Shown: piece by piece, positions 39,514 through 47,493 of the stretch
How the letters are laid out: every line of letters starts with the position of its first letter
Position numbering within the stretch: position 1 is the stretch's first letter
Assembly: GCF_900115225.1 (NCBI RefSeq)
Contig: NZ_FOVR01000010.1
Coordinates: forward strand, 62,001-126,000
Length of the DNA: 64,000 nt
Origin: Cohaesibacter marisflavi
GTDB taxonomy: Bacteria > Pseudomonadota > Alphaproteobacteria > Rhizobiales > Cohaesibacteraceae
Direction: 5' to 3'
Notes under the pieces: model-generated
Seen by the model: only the letters and a program-made list of their open reading frames with translations
Told to the model about the DNA's origin: nothing
Database searches by the model: none
Made by a program: the position numbers and the translations under genes

Positions 39514-41061
39514 ATGAATAACGACATTGTAATTTTCGATACAACCTTGCGTGATGGTGAACAGTCTCCCGGTGCGTCCATGACGTTGGAAGAGAAGTTG
39601 CAGGTGGCGAAGGTTCTGGATGAATTGGGCGTCGACGTGATCGAGGCCGGTTTTCCCATCGCATCCAATGGCGACTTCGAGGCCGTCAGCGAGATTGCCA
39701 AGGTGGTCAAGAACGCTACCGTTTGCGGTTTGGCCCGCGCTGGCTCCAAGGATATCGACCGGGCCGGGGAAGCCATCAAACACGCTGAAAAGCGCCGTAT
39801 TCATACCTTCATTTCCACCAGCCCGGTGCATATGAAATACAAGTTGCAGATGGAGCCGGACCGGGTTTATGAAAAAGTGATCGAGTCCGTTACGCGCGCC
39901 CGCAACTGGACCGATGATGTGGAGTGGTCAGCCGAAGACGGCACCCGCACCGAATTCGACTTCCTGTGCAAATGCGTGGAAGCGGCCATCAATGCCGGTG
40001 CCACCACCATCAACATTCCCGATACGGTAGGCTATACCACCCCGCTCGAAATCGCCGATTTGTTCAAACGGGTCATCGAGACAGTTCCGAACTCTGACAA
40101 GGCGATTTTCTCGGCGCACTGCCACAACGATCTGGGTATGGCTGTGGCCAACTCGCTGGCCGCGGTGCGTGGCGGTGCCCGTCAGATCGAATGCACGATC
40201 AACGGTCTGGGTGAACGGGCCGGCAACGCAGCGCTGGAAGAGGTCATTATGGCCATCCGCACGCGCAATGATGTGTTTGCTTACAATACCGGCATCAATA
40301 CCAAGCTGTTGACCCGTGCATCTAAGCTGGTATCCGCCGTTTCGGCTTTTCCTGTGCAGTATAACAAGGCGATTGTCGGCAAGAATGCCTTCGCGCATGA
40401 ATCCGGTATCCATCAGGATGGCATGCTGAAGAATGCCGAAACTTACGAGATCATGAAGCCGGAAGATGTGGGCGTTGGTGGCACGGATCTGGTCATGGGC
40501 AAGCATTCGGGTCGTCACGCCTTCAAGCAGAAGCTGGATCAGTTGGGCTATAATCTGGGCGAGAATGCTTTTCAGGATGCCTTCAATCGATTCAAGGATC
40601 TGGCGGACAAGAAGAAGAACATCTTTGATGAAGATATCGAAGCGCTGGTGGATGATGAAGTCGGCGCCGCTTCCGATAAGATCAAGGTAATCGCGATGAC
40701 CGTGATTGCTGGCACCAGTGGCGTACAGAAAGCCATTGTAACGCTGGATATGAATGGCACGCATGTCACCAAGGAAGCCACCGGTGATGGTCCTGTCGAC
40801 GCGATCTTCAACGCCATCAAGCAGATGATCCCGCACAAGGCCCGCCTGATGCTGTATCAAGTGAGCGCTGTGACCGCCGGTACGGACGCTCAGGCCGAAG
40901 TGTCCTGCCGCCTGCGCGAGGGTGATCACACGGTGACTGGCCGGTCTGCGGACACAGACACCATGGTTTCTTCCGCCAAAGCCTATGTTTCTGCTCTCAA
41001 CAAGCTGATCGTGCGCCGGGAGAAGGAAGTGCACAACGCGCAGACGAGTGCTGCAGAGTAA
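39514..41061 (+). CDS. leuA: 2-isopropylmalate synthase LeuA
   Basis: Commits 2-oxoisovalerate to leucine by condensation with acetyl-CoA. The 515-aa product has the HMGL-like barrel with DTTLRDGEQSPGASM (metal aspartate and catalytic RDGEQ), HCHNDLGMAVANS, the linker FAHESGIHQDGMLK and GKHSGRHAFK, and the C-terminal LeuA dimer domain that binds leucine for feedback inhibition. The ATG at 39514 has an AGGA site 8 nt upstream; GTG 39490 and ATG 39505 are alternatives. A leucine-rich leader ORF lies upstream and a terminator downstream. Confidence 0.96.
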   Translation: MNNDIVIFDTTLRDGEQSPGASMTLEEKLQVAKVLDELGVDVIEAGFPIASNGDFEAVSEIAKVVKNATVCGLARAGSKDIDRAGEAIKHAEKRRIHTFISTSPVHMKYKLQMEPDRVYEKVIESVTRARNWTDDVEWSAEDGTRTEFDFLCKCVEAAINAGATTINIPDTVGYTTPLEIADLFKRVIETVPNSDKAIFSAHCHNDLGMAVANSLAAVRGGARQIECTINGLGERAGNAALEEVIMAIRTRNDVFAYNTGINTKLLTRASKLVSAVSAFPVQYNKAIVGKNAFAHESGIHQDGMLKNAETYEIMKPEDVGVGGTDLVMGKHSGRHAFKQKLDQLGYNLGENAFQDAFNRFKDLADKKKNIFDEDIEALVDDEVGAASDKIKVIAMTVIAGTSGVQKAIVTLDMNGTHVTKEATGDGPVDAIFNAIKQMIPHKARLMLYQVSAVTAGTDAQAEVSCRLREGDHTVTGRSADTDTMVSSAKAYVSALNKLIVRREKEVHNAQTSAAE

Positions 41062-41087
41062 TCAGACAGTCAAATCATTGACATATC

Positions 41088-41120
41088 AGGAGGGTAGACT
41101 TTGTCTTCCCTCCTTTTTTA
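41088..41120 (+). terminator. Intrinsic terminator after leuA
   Basis: A stem AGGAGGGTAGAC/GTCTTCCCTCCT with one mismatch, followed by TTTTTT. Confidence 0.85.
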
Positions 41121-41172
41121 TGTTTGGTTATTCTTATCCCCCGTCCTCCAATCGCGAGAGAGAGGTTCTGCC

Positions 41173-41730
41173 TTGATTGAGAAGAATTTTGAAGGAACCG
41201 TTATCGCGGTCAGTCTTGATAAAGCACATGCATTTTCCAAGAAGCAGAAATCCGCGATCCGGTTGCTTGAAGGCCTTGGCGTGGAAGGGGATGCGCATAT
41301 GGGAGCGCTGGTCCAGCATCGCTCCCGCGTGCGGGCCAATCCAAACCAGCCTAATCTGCGGCAGGTTCATCTCATGCATCAAGAGCTTTTCGAAGAGGTT
41401 GCGCAAAAGGGCTTTACGGTGAAACCGGCCGATATGGGGGAGAATATCACCACAAGTGGCATTGATCTGCTCGCCCTACCAACGGGGGCTGTGCTTCATA
41501 TTGGTGATGAAGCAGAAGTGGAAATCACGGGATTGCGCAATCCATGTTCCCAGATCGAGGCCTGGCAGCCGGGACTGCTCAAGGAGCTTGTCTATAAGGA
41601 TGAAGCGGGCGATCTTGTGCGCAAGGCTGGCGTTATGGGTATCGTGCGCAAAGGGGGCATGGTGAAGCCTGATGACAGGATCACCGTGACATTGCCTGAT
41701 GAACCTTGGCGCAAGCTGGAGCGGGTGTGA
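41173..41730 (+). CDS. MOSC domain-containing protein
   Basis: A 185-aa stand-alone MOSC protein (molybdenum cofactor sulfurase C-terminal domain). It has GTVIAVSLDKAHAFSKKQ, GDAHMG and VRANPNQPNLRQVHLM, then ADMGENITTSGIDLLALPTG and the conserved cysteine in GLRNPCSQIEAWQPG. Such proteins handle sulfur transfer or bind molybdopterin; substrate unknown. The start is taken as TTG 41173 behind GAGAGG, since the frame upstream runs through the leuA terminator. It is convergent with the DUF123 gene. Confidence 0.88.
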   Translation: MIEKNFEGTVIAVSLDKAHAFSKKQKSAIRLLEGLGVEGDAHMGALVQHRSRVRANPNQPNLRQVHLMHQELFEEVAQKGFTVKPADMGENITTSGIDLLALPTGAVLHIGDEAEVEITGLRNPCSQIEAWQPGLLKELVYKDEAGDLVRKAGVMGIVRKGGMVKPDDRITVTLPDEPWRKLERV

Positions 41731-41765
41731 GGCGCTCGCTCTTCCTGATAGCTCTTGTTGTTGAG

Positions 41766-42230
41766 CTAGCCGAGTGGGCTCATAAAGAGGTGGCTCTCGC
41801 AGCTGGTGCAGTCTGAGCTGCCAAAGCCGGGCTGAGGAATTGAAAAGGCATCCTGGCTGGCAAGATGAGCCGCCAAAGCGCATTCGGAACCATCCAGCCA
41901 CGCCCAGACATGCAGGGAACTGGCGCGGATCGTTAGCTGATCCACATGCCAGCGTACCGACTTCTCTTTTGCCAGATGGCGAGCAAGGCGCGCGCGCAAC
42001 CCGCCGGGGCCATGGGCGCTGCCTACATAGACATAAAGACCGGGAGGCAGGATGGCTGGTGTTGGCCGCAGGATCTTCGTGCGGCGCGGCAGAATCATGG
42101 CCACAAGATAGACCCCGCCAGCATTGGGGCATTTGACGAGTGCGCGCCGGTTGCCCTTGAAAACAGGTACCGGAAGGGCTTCAAGGGCCGCAGCGAGGGG
42201 TTTGTGAGCAAGAATATGGCTTTGCGGCAT
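41766..42230 (-). CDS. DUF123 / GIY-YIG-type nuclease family protein
   Basis: A 154-aa protein with GGVYLVAMILPRRTKI, LPPGLYVYVGSAHGPGGLRARLARHL and KSVRWHVDQLT, the DUF123 pattern, in which GVYLV and GLYVYVGSA correspond to GIY and YIG. The C-terminal part has paired cysteines SSDCTSCESHLF. Family members occur alone or fused to endonuclease III and may act on DNA; activity is not established. It begins 6 nt after the EamA transporter stop on the same strand. Confidence 0.82.
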   Translation of the reverse strand: MPQSHILAHKPLAAALEALPVPVFKGNRRALVKCPNAGGVYLVAMILPRRTKILRPTPAILPPGLYVYVGSAHGPGGLRARLARHLAKEKSVRWHVDQLTIRASSLHVWAWLDGSECALAAHLASQDAFSIPQPGFGSSDCTSCESHLFMSPLG

Positions 42231-42236
42231 CGGGCT

Positions 42237-43187
42237 TTAATATTTCGGTGGTTGCAGTTTGCGTTCTTTGCCCAGCTTGGCTTCGCGGCGCATGATATAG
42301 AAGGTGGACGCGAAGATGATGGCCGCGCCGATCCATGTGTAAACATCTGGCCACTCATTGAACATGTACCAGCCAAGGGCTGCCGAGAGGACAAGGCGCA
42401 GATAGTCGAAGGGCGCCAGTGCAGTTGCCTCAGCGCGCTTGAAGGAGTGAAGCATCAGCCATTGCGCGTAGCTCGCCAAAACGCCAATTAGAGCCATAAG
42501 GCCGAATTGGCCCAGGGTCATCGGCTTCCAGTTGATCCAGGCAAGGGGGACGAGCGCCAGCCCGATGATGATGGCCTGATAGGTCACAATGATGGTTGGC
42601 CGGTCATAGCGCAGATGAACCCGTACGATGGTCTGGTTGGCCGCTACAAGAGCCGCTCCGGCAAGAGCCAGAAGCAGGTTCTGGTCGATTCCACCAATGC
42701 CCGCTGCGAGTAATTCAGACGGGCGCGCGATAATCAATACGCCAATGAAGCCAACCACCAACGCTCCGATACGGCGCATGCCTACTGCTTCCTTGAGAAA
42801 CAGCACAGCAAAAATGGTCAGAAAGAATGTCCGCGTGAAGCTCATCGTCGTGGCGGTTGCCAGAGGCAACTGGATGATCGCCGTGAAACCCGCCAAGATG
42901 CTCAGATAGGTAAAGAAAGCACGCCAGAGGAACAGATCCTTCCGATGGATCTTGAGGTCGCCACGGGCTGATTTAAGCATCGGGGGCAGCAGGAAGACGA
43001 TCATCCAGGCTTGCCGGATGACGATGATCTGGCTGACATGCAGATCCTGCCCAAGCTCTTTTACGATGCCTGCCTGCAGCGTGAAGCCGATCATGGCGAT
43101 AAACATGACCAGAACGGCTTGCAAGAAGCTCGGCATGCCGTCGAAGGCAGTCAGGGCCTTGCTAATGGTGTGCTTTACGGACGTCAT
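42237..43187 (-). CDS. EamA family (DMT) transporter
   Basis: Inner-membrane protein of about 316 aa with ten predicted membrane helices in two EamA repeats (FIAMIGFTLQAGIVKEL onward and LALAGAALVAANQTIVRV onward). It belongs to the drug/metabolite transporter superfamily, which exports amino acids and metabolites; substrate unknown. The start at 43187 (MTSVKHTISKAL) gives a normal N-terminus; an alternative GTG at 43295 adds 36 non-hydrophobic residues. Neither has a clear Shine-Dalgarno. The DUF123 gene follows in the same transcript. Confidence 0.85.
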   Translation of the reverse strand: MTSVKHTISKALTAFDGMPSFLQAVLVMFIAMIGFTLQAGIVKELGQDLHVSQIIVIRQAWMIVFLLPPMLKSARGDLKIHRKDLFLWRAFFTYLSILAGFTAIIQLPLATATTMSFTRTFFLTIFAVLFLKEAVGMRRIGALVVGFIGVLIIARPSELLAAGIGGIDQNLLLALAGAALVAANQTIVRVHLRYDRPTIIVTYQAIIIGLALVPLAWINWKPMTLGQFGLMALIGVLASYAQWLMLHSFKRAEATALAPFDYLRLVLSAALGWYMFNEWPDVYTWIGAAIIFASTFYIMRREAKLGKERKLQPPKY

Positions 43188-43596
43188 TGAAGAGGAAACT
43201 CTGTCTTGGCTGTCCAGACCGGAGCGTTCTTCGCCGCCAAGGCTCAATATGCTTTCGGCTTTGTCCGGTATCGGATGGGACTTGTTGAGTAGCACAACAA
43301 ATCAATGCTGTAAATCTTATAGCGTGATAGCTTCGACTATAGTGATGAATGCGCGATGGCTTCGACTTTTCCTGAGTGGCTTAGGAAAAGTACGTAAGGG
43401 GGGCCCTTTGTTGTGGGGGGAAGCGCCAGTTTTTTCTTGATCTTTCTGGCAAAGCGTGACGAGAATGAGAGCCTCACCCTTGCATGGTGCAGTTGCCCCT
43501 TGTCTCCTCCGTCTTCATGACCGTCAGGCAAAAGTCTTTTTGAGACTGGCCAATCCGTCATTATGCTAGCAGAACCGTCAGTCGGGAAGATCAGAT
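43188..43596. other. Intergenic region between the two divergent EamA genes
   Basis: About 300-400 bases depending on the EamA start used. It holds the divergent promoters. A short inverted repeat TTTTCCTGAGTGGCTTAGGAAAA lies around 43370-43390. No gene is supported. Confidence 0.35.
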
Positions 43597-44502
43597 ATGA
43601 ACGCCCTATATGGCATTGGACTCAAGATTGCTTCGACGATGTTTTTTGCGGTCATGCTTGCCATGATTAAATATACATCGACGTCCATGCCCATTGGGGA
43701 AGTCATCTTCGCGCGCTGCTTTTTCGCCTTGCCGCCGCTTTTGCTGGTAACCGCATGGCAGAGTGACTGGCGCGACTGTATCCGCACGAAGAATCCATGG
43801 GCGCATGTGAGGCGCTCTGCGGTGGGGACGACATCCATGTTTTGTTGGTTTACCTCGGTCTCGCTTTTGCCGTTGCCCGAAGCCACCGCGATTTCCTTCT
43901 TAAATCCTCTGATGATTGTGGCCATGGCGGCCCTGTTCCTCAAGGAGGTTGTCAAAGCATATCGCTGGACAGCAGTCGGTATCAGCCTTATCGGGGTGTT
44001 GATCATTTTGTCACCGCGTCTGAGTGGCTCGACGGGGGATGTCGGCCTGCTGGGCGCCATTCTCTGTCTGAGCTCAACCGTGCTCACCGGGCTAGCTGGA
44101 ATCCTGATCCGACAGATGACGAAAACCGAGAATAATTCGGCGATCATCTTCTATTTCTTCGTGACGGCCTCCTGCTTCTCGCTCATCACCATTTACTGGG
44201 GCTGGGTCATTCCCGATTTGCGCACCTTCGGCTTGATGGTTCTGGCCGGGGTTTTCGGTGGCTTGGGGCAGATCCTCATGACCAAATCCTACAGCGTGGC
44301 CGAAGCGTCGCTTGTTGCTCCGTTCGACTATGTGAACGTGGTCTGGAATGTGGTGATCGGCATTGTGATTTTTGGCGAGTATCCGAGTCACGCTGTGGTC
44401 ATCGGCGGGGGGATTGTCGTTCTGGCCGGCATGTTTGTTGTCTATCGCGAGCGGCAGCTGGGTGTTTCGCGCAAGGCGGAACGTCAGGCAAAGCCGCTCT
44501 GA
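43597..44502 (+). CDS. EamA family (DMT) transporter
   Basis: A 301-aa inner-membrane protein with ten predicted helices and two EamA domains (MNALYGIGLKIASTMFFAVM and GLLGAILCLSSTVLTGLAGI). The C-terminal repeat has SVAEASLVAPFDYVNVVWN, typical of the RhaT/S-adenosylmethionine-type DMT subgroup. It ends with a short basic tail. Its substrate is unknown. It is divergent from the other EamA gene and is similar to it in overall plan but not a recent duplicate. Confidence 0.87.
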   Translation: MNALYGIGLKIASTMFFAVMLAMIKYTSTSMPIGEVIFARCFFALPPLLLVTAWQSDWRDCIRTKNPWAHVRRSAVGTTSMFCWFTSVSLLPLPEATAISFLNPLMIVAMAALFLKEVVKAYRWTAVGISLIGVLIILSPRLSGSTGDVGLLGAILCLSSTVLTGLAGILIRQMTKTENNSAIIFYFFVTASCFSLITIYWGWVIPDLRTFGLMVLAGVFGGLGQILMTKSYSVAEASLVAPFDYVNVVWNVVIGIVIFGEYPSHAVVIGGGIVVLAGMFVVYRERQLGVSRKAERQAKPL

Positions 44503-44613
44503 GCGTGACTTCTCTTCTCTGAAACTCGCTTTCCTTGCTGAAATGGCCAGAAAACAGGCTCTTTGCCTCAGGATGGGGGAAAGGATCAGTCTTTTAGATG
44601 GCATTTGCCCTGA

Positions 44614-44631
44614 CTGTCACAAAAGTGAGAC
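44614..44631 (+). promoter_or_regulatory. Candidate Pho box upstream of plcP
   Basis: CTGTCAC, an AAAA spacer and GTGAGAC (18 bp), compared with the PhoB consensus of two CTGTCAT repeats 4 nt apart. The first half is a 6/7 match and the second only 4/7. It lies 55 nt before the plcP ATG. Confidence 0.4.
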
Positions 44632-44685
44632 AGCGCGTTCTTAAAAGTGGCCAAACACTTACGGAACGTGAATCAGAGCAGGCAC

Positions 44686-45495
44686 ATGAATCAGTCCAGC
44701 GATGAAGGGCTCTATAAACATCGGACCATGTTCATCTCCGATGTTCATTTGGGTAGCCGCGGGTGTCAGGCAGAAATGCTGCTTGATTTCCTCAAATATA
44801 ACGATGCAGAGACGATTTATCTGGTCGGGGACATCGTCGATGGCTGGCGCCTGCAAGCGCGTTGGCATTGGCCGCAGTTGCATAATGATGTGGTGCAGAA
44901 GCTTCTGCGCAAGGCTCGCAAGGGGGCGCGCATCATTTATGTGCCGGGCAACCATGACGAATTTCTGCGCAGCTATTATGGTGCCCATTTCGGTGGTGTG
45001 GAGGTCAAGGAACATGACATTCACGAAACCGCAGATGGTCGCCGGTTGCTGGTGATCCATGGGGATCAGTATGACATGGTGGTGCGGCATGCCAAGTGGC
45101 TCGCCCATCTTGGCGACTGGGCCTACAGCTTTGCTCTGGGGCTGAACACCGTGCTCAATATTCTGCGCCGCAAGCTCGGCTTCAGCTATTGGTCTCTTTC
45201 GGCCTGGGCCAAGATGCGCGTAAAGAACGCGGTCAATTTCATTGGCACCTTCGAGGAAACTCTCTCGCAGGAAGCGCGCAAATTTGACGTTGATGGCGTG
45301 ATTTGCGGCCATATTCATCATGCGGAAATGCATGAGAAGTTTGGTATCTCCTATTTGAATACCGGCGACTGGGTGGAAAGCTGCACCGCAATTGTCGAGC
45401 ATCCGGACGGACGGTTCGAACTGATCCACTGGAGCGAAGGTGCAAAAACCGTTCCCCAACTTGAAAACCATACCCCAACCAAGGCACTTGCATGA
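44686..45495 (+). CDS. plcP: PlcP-like metallophosphoesterase (phospholipase C / UDP-diacylglucosamine phosphatase-like)
   Basis: A 269-aa calcineurin-like phosphoesterase with all five metal motifs: SDVHLG (D19, H21), GDIVDG, GNHDEF, HGDQYD and GHIHHAEMH. It resembles LpxH, but its pairing with a downstream glycosyltransferase matches the PlcP-Agt pair described in rhizobia and marine heterotrophs. There PlcP degrades phospholipids to diacylglycerol under phosphate limitation. The start is ATG at 44686 with an AGCAGG site; GTG 44647 is an alternative. The stop overlaps the next start by 4 nt (ATGA), showing translational coupling. Confidence 0.75.
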   Translation: MNQSSDEGLYKHRTMFISDVHLGSRGCQAEMLLDFLKYNDAETIYLVGDIVDGWRLQARWHWPQLHNDVVQKLLRKARKGARIIYVPGNHDEFLRSYYGAHFGGVEVKEHDIHETADGRRLLVIHGDQYDMVVRHAKWLAHLGDWAYSFALGLNTVLNILRRKLGFSYWSLSAWAKMRVKNAVNFIGTFEETLSQEARKFDVDGVICGHIHHAEMHEKFGISYLNTGDWVESCTAIVEHPDGRFELIHWSEGAKTVPQLENHTPTKALA

Positions 45496-46499
45496 GTGGA
45501 CTCTTAATCGTAACGGATGCCTGGCATCCACAAGTCAATGGTGTTGTTCGCTCGCTCGATCGTTTGGGCCAGGAAGTCAAGAAGCAGGGAATGGAGGTGC
45601 ATTATCTGACGCCTCTTGATTTCAAGACGGTTCCTTGCCCGACTTATCCGGAAATTCGCCTCTCTTTGACAATGCGGCGCGGCGTCGCCAGAAAGATCGA
45701 AGAGATCAATCCCGATTATGTGCATATTTCCACCGAGGGGCCGCTTGGATTCTGGGCGCGAAGCTATTGCAGAAAGTCGAACAAGGCCTTCACGACTTCC
45801 TACCACACCCGCTTCCCTGAATATCTTGCCGCGCGTTTCCCCATTCCGCTGTCGCTTTCCTATGCGGCCTTGCGCTGGTTTCACAATCCGGGGCGATGCT
45901 GCATGGTGGCCACGCCAAGCCTGAAGCGCGACCTAGAGGCTCGCGGCTTTGATCAGCTTCATTATTGGGGGCGCGGTGTCGACCTTGAACAGTTCCATCC
46001 GCGCAAAGAGAAGGTGCTCGATTTTCCCGGTCCCTTGCTGCTCTATGTTGGCCGCGTTGCGGTAGAAAAGAATATCGAGGCCTTTCTTGATCTGAAGGTC
46101 GAGGGCACAAAGATCGTTGTAGGAGATGGCCCGCAAAAGGCTGCTCTGGAAGAGCGCTATCCGGATGTCAAATTTCTGGGGCTCAAGGAAGGCAAGGAGC
46201 TCGCCGACATCTACGCTTCATGCGATGTCTTCGTCTTCCCGTCCAAAACCGACACGTTCGGTATAGTGCTTCTGGAAGCTCTGGCTTCAGGATTGCCTGT
46301 GGCGGCTTATCCGGTTATGGGACCGCTGGATGTCATTGGAGACAGTGGTGTTGGGGCTTTGAAAGACGATCTGGAAGAGGCTGTGGTAGAAGCGTTGAAA
46401 ATCGATCCGGAGGCTTGTCTGGCCTATGCGCAGCAATATAGCTGGGAAGCGAGCGCCAACCAGTTTCTTTCCAATATTTCCAAGATTCATCCTGATTGA
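45492..46499 (+). CDS. Glycosyltransferase family 4, Agt-like glycolipid synthase
   Basis: A 335-aa GT-B glycosyltransferase with an N-terminal acceptor domain (VTDAWHPQVNGVVRSL) and a C-terminal nucleotide-sugar domain with the E-x7-E region DTFGIVLLEALASGLP. Overlap with plcP makes the best inference Agt, which transfers a sugar such as glucuronate, glucose or galactose to diacylglycerol to make phosphate-free membrane lipids. The donor sugar cannot be read from the sequence. A short terminator follows. Confidence 0.78.
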   Translation: MSGLLIVTDAWHPQVNGVVRSLDRLGQEVKKQGMEVHYLTPLDFKTVPCPTYPEIRLSLTMRRGVARKIEEINPDYVHISTEGPLGFWARSYCRKSNKAFTTSYHTRFPEYLAARFPIPLSLSYAALRWFHNPGRCCMVATPSLKRDLEARGFDQLHYWGRGVDLEQFHPRKEKVLDFPGPLLLYVGRVAVEKNIEAFLDLKVEGTKIVVGDGPQKAALEERYPDVKFLGLKEGKELADIYASCDVFVFPSKTDTFGIVLLEALASGLPVAAYPVMGPLDVIGDSGVGALKDDLEEAVVEALKIDPEACLAYAQQYSWEASANQFLSNISKIHPD

Positions 46500-46512
46500 T
46501 CCGACAAGGCTC

Positions 46513-46547
46513 TGGGGTTCTGGGGCTTTGGGGTTCTGGAGCTTTGG
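46513..46547 (+). repeat. Two-copy 16-bp tandem repeat after the glycosyltransferase gene
   Basis: GGGGTTCTGGGGCTTT is followed directly by GGGGTTCTGGAGCTTT, one base different. It lies in the short spacer between the glycosyltransferase gene and its terminator. No function is apparent. Confidence 0.6.
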
Positions 46548-46578
46548 GCGATCTATAACGGTATGACCACAGGCAAGG

Positions 46579-46600
46579 AGGACGCGTTAGGCGTCCTTAT
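46579..46600 (+). terminator. Candidate terminator after the plcP-agt operon
   Basis: A 7-bp stem AGGACGC/GCGTCCT with a 5-nt loop, followed by a short T-rich tail, between two convergent genes. Confidence 0.55.
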
Positions 46601-46630
46601 TGCGGGGGCAGGGCTCTTGCCTGCTTTGGA

Positions 46631-47236
46631 TTAAATCGTCTTGAGGGTCCAGACGAGAATCTCGTTCAGTACGCTTTCAAGGGCGCTGTCAAGCGCAGCA
46701 ACGCCCTTAGCCGGTGTCGCCGAACCGGCCGGTGCGGAGGCTTTAAACAGGCGTGAAGAGACCACGCGGCCATTGCGATCATTGATGATCTTCACCGAAA
46801 GCGCGATTTTGGCTACAGGCCGGTTCGCGTCATTCAGCTCAAAGCTACGGATGGATGTTGCGAGTTTATAGTCAACCACAACGCCATCACCCGGCTTGAC
46901 CACGGAGCGCATGCGGCCGGAATTCTCGAAAGTCTGGATCAGCTTGTCCTGAAGGACATTGGGCAGGCTGTCGCTCCATTGTGCGTCACCAAAATAGGTA
47001 ATTTCGGCATTATCGGGGCGCACAACGATCATCTCGCTATCAAGCGATTTGAGCGCTGTGGGGACTGAGATCAAAAGCTGCGCATTGCTGCGACCACGCA
47101 AATTGTCAAAGCTTGCTGGCGCGCTCAGGTCATAGGTCGTCAACTCTTTGCCCCCGCCTACTACAGAGCAGGAAGCAAGCCAGAGGGCGAGGCAAACAAA
47201 CGAAAGGGCGCGCACAAATCGGGTCGCAGAAAACAA
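46631..47236 (-). CDS. ABC-type transport auxiliary lipoprotein (PqiC/YmbA-like)
   Basis: A 201-aa lipoprotein with lipobox LASC (residues about 20-23) after a hydrophobic signal. The ABC_trans_aux domain follows (ELTTYDLSAPASFD... SEMIVVRPDNAEITYFGDAQWSDSLPNVLQDKLIQ, in two segments). It likely sits at the outer-membrane side of the MCE lipid transporter encoded just upstream (mlaE-F-D). TTG at 47236 with GAGG 7 nt upstream is the likely start; an internal GTG is possible. A gap of 257 nt separates it from mlaD, so it may have its own promoter. Confidence 0.85.
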   Translation of the reverse strand: MFSATRFVRALSFVCLALWLASCSVVGGGKELTTYDLSAPASFDNLRGRSNAQLLISVPTALKSLDSEMIVVRPDNAEITYFGDAQWSDSLPNVLQDKLIQTFENSGRMRSVVKPGDGVVVDYKLATSIRSFELNDANRPVAKIALSVKIINDRNGRVVSSRLFKASAPAGSATPAKGVAALDSALESVLNEILVWTLKTI

Positions 47237-47493
47237 GGGTGTACCTCGGCAATAAACAAATATGGGCTTACCTTACCGTAGAAATAGCAACTGCCAACCG
47301 TTTTTTCCAGAACTGGACCTATTTTGGAGGAAATGCGCGCTTTTGAGCGCAGTCCATACTGTCAAAGTTTGCGGTTGGCGCCTCGTTTCCACAAGGGCCC
47401 GGTGTAACTGAGCAAGTCAATGTCATTTGGCAATCATGTTTTGTTTCAATGACATCGACTCATGATTTTGATCGGTTGGTGAGCAACCGACAA

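Noticed and set aside
39928-41034. 368-codon minus-strand frame opposite leuA
   Set aside because: Antisense shadow; no domain, and leuA on the plus strand is complete.
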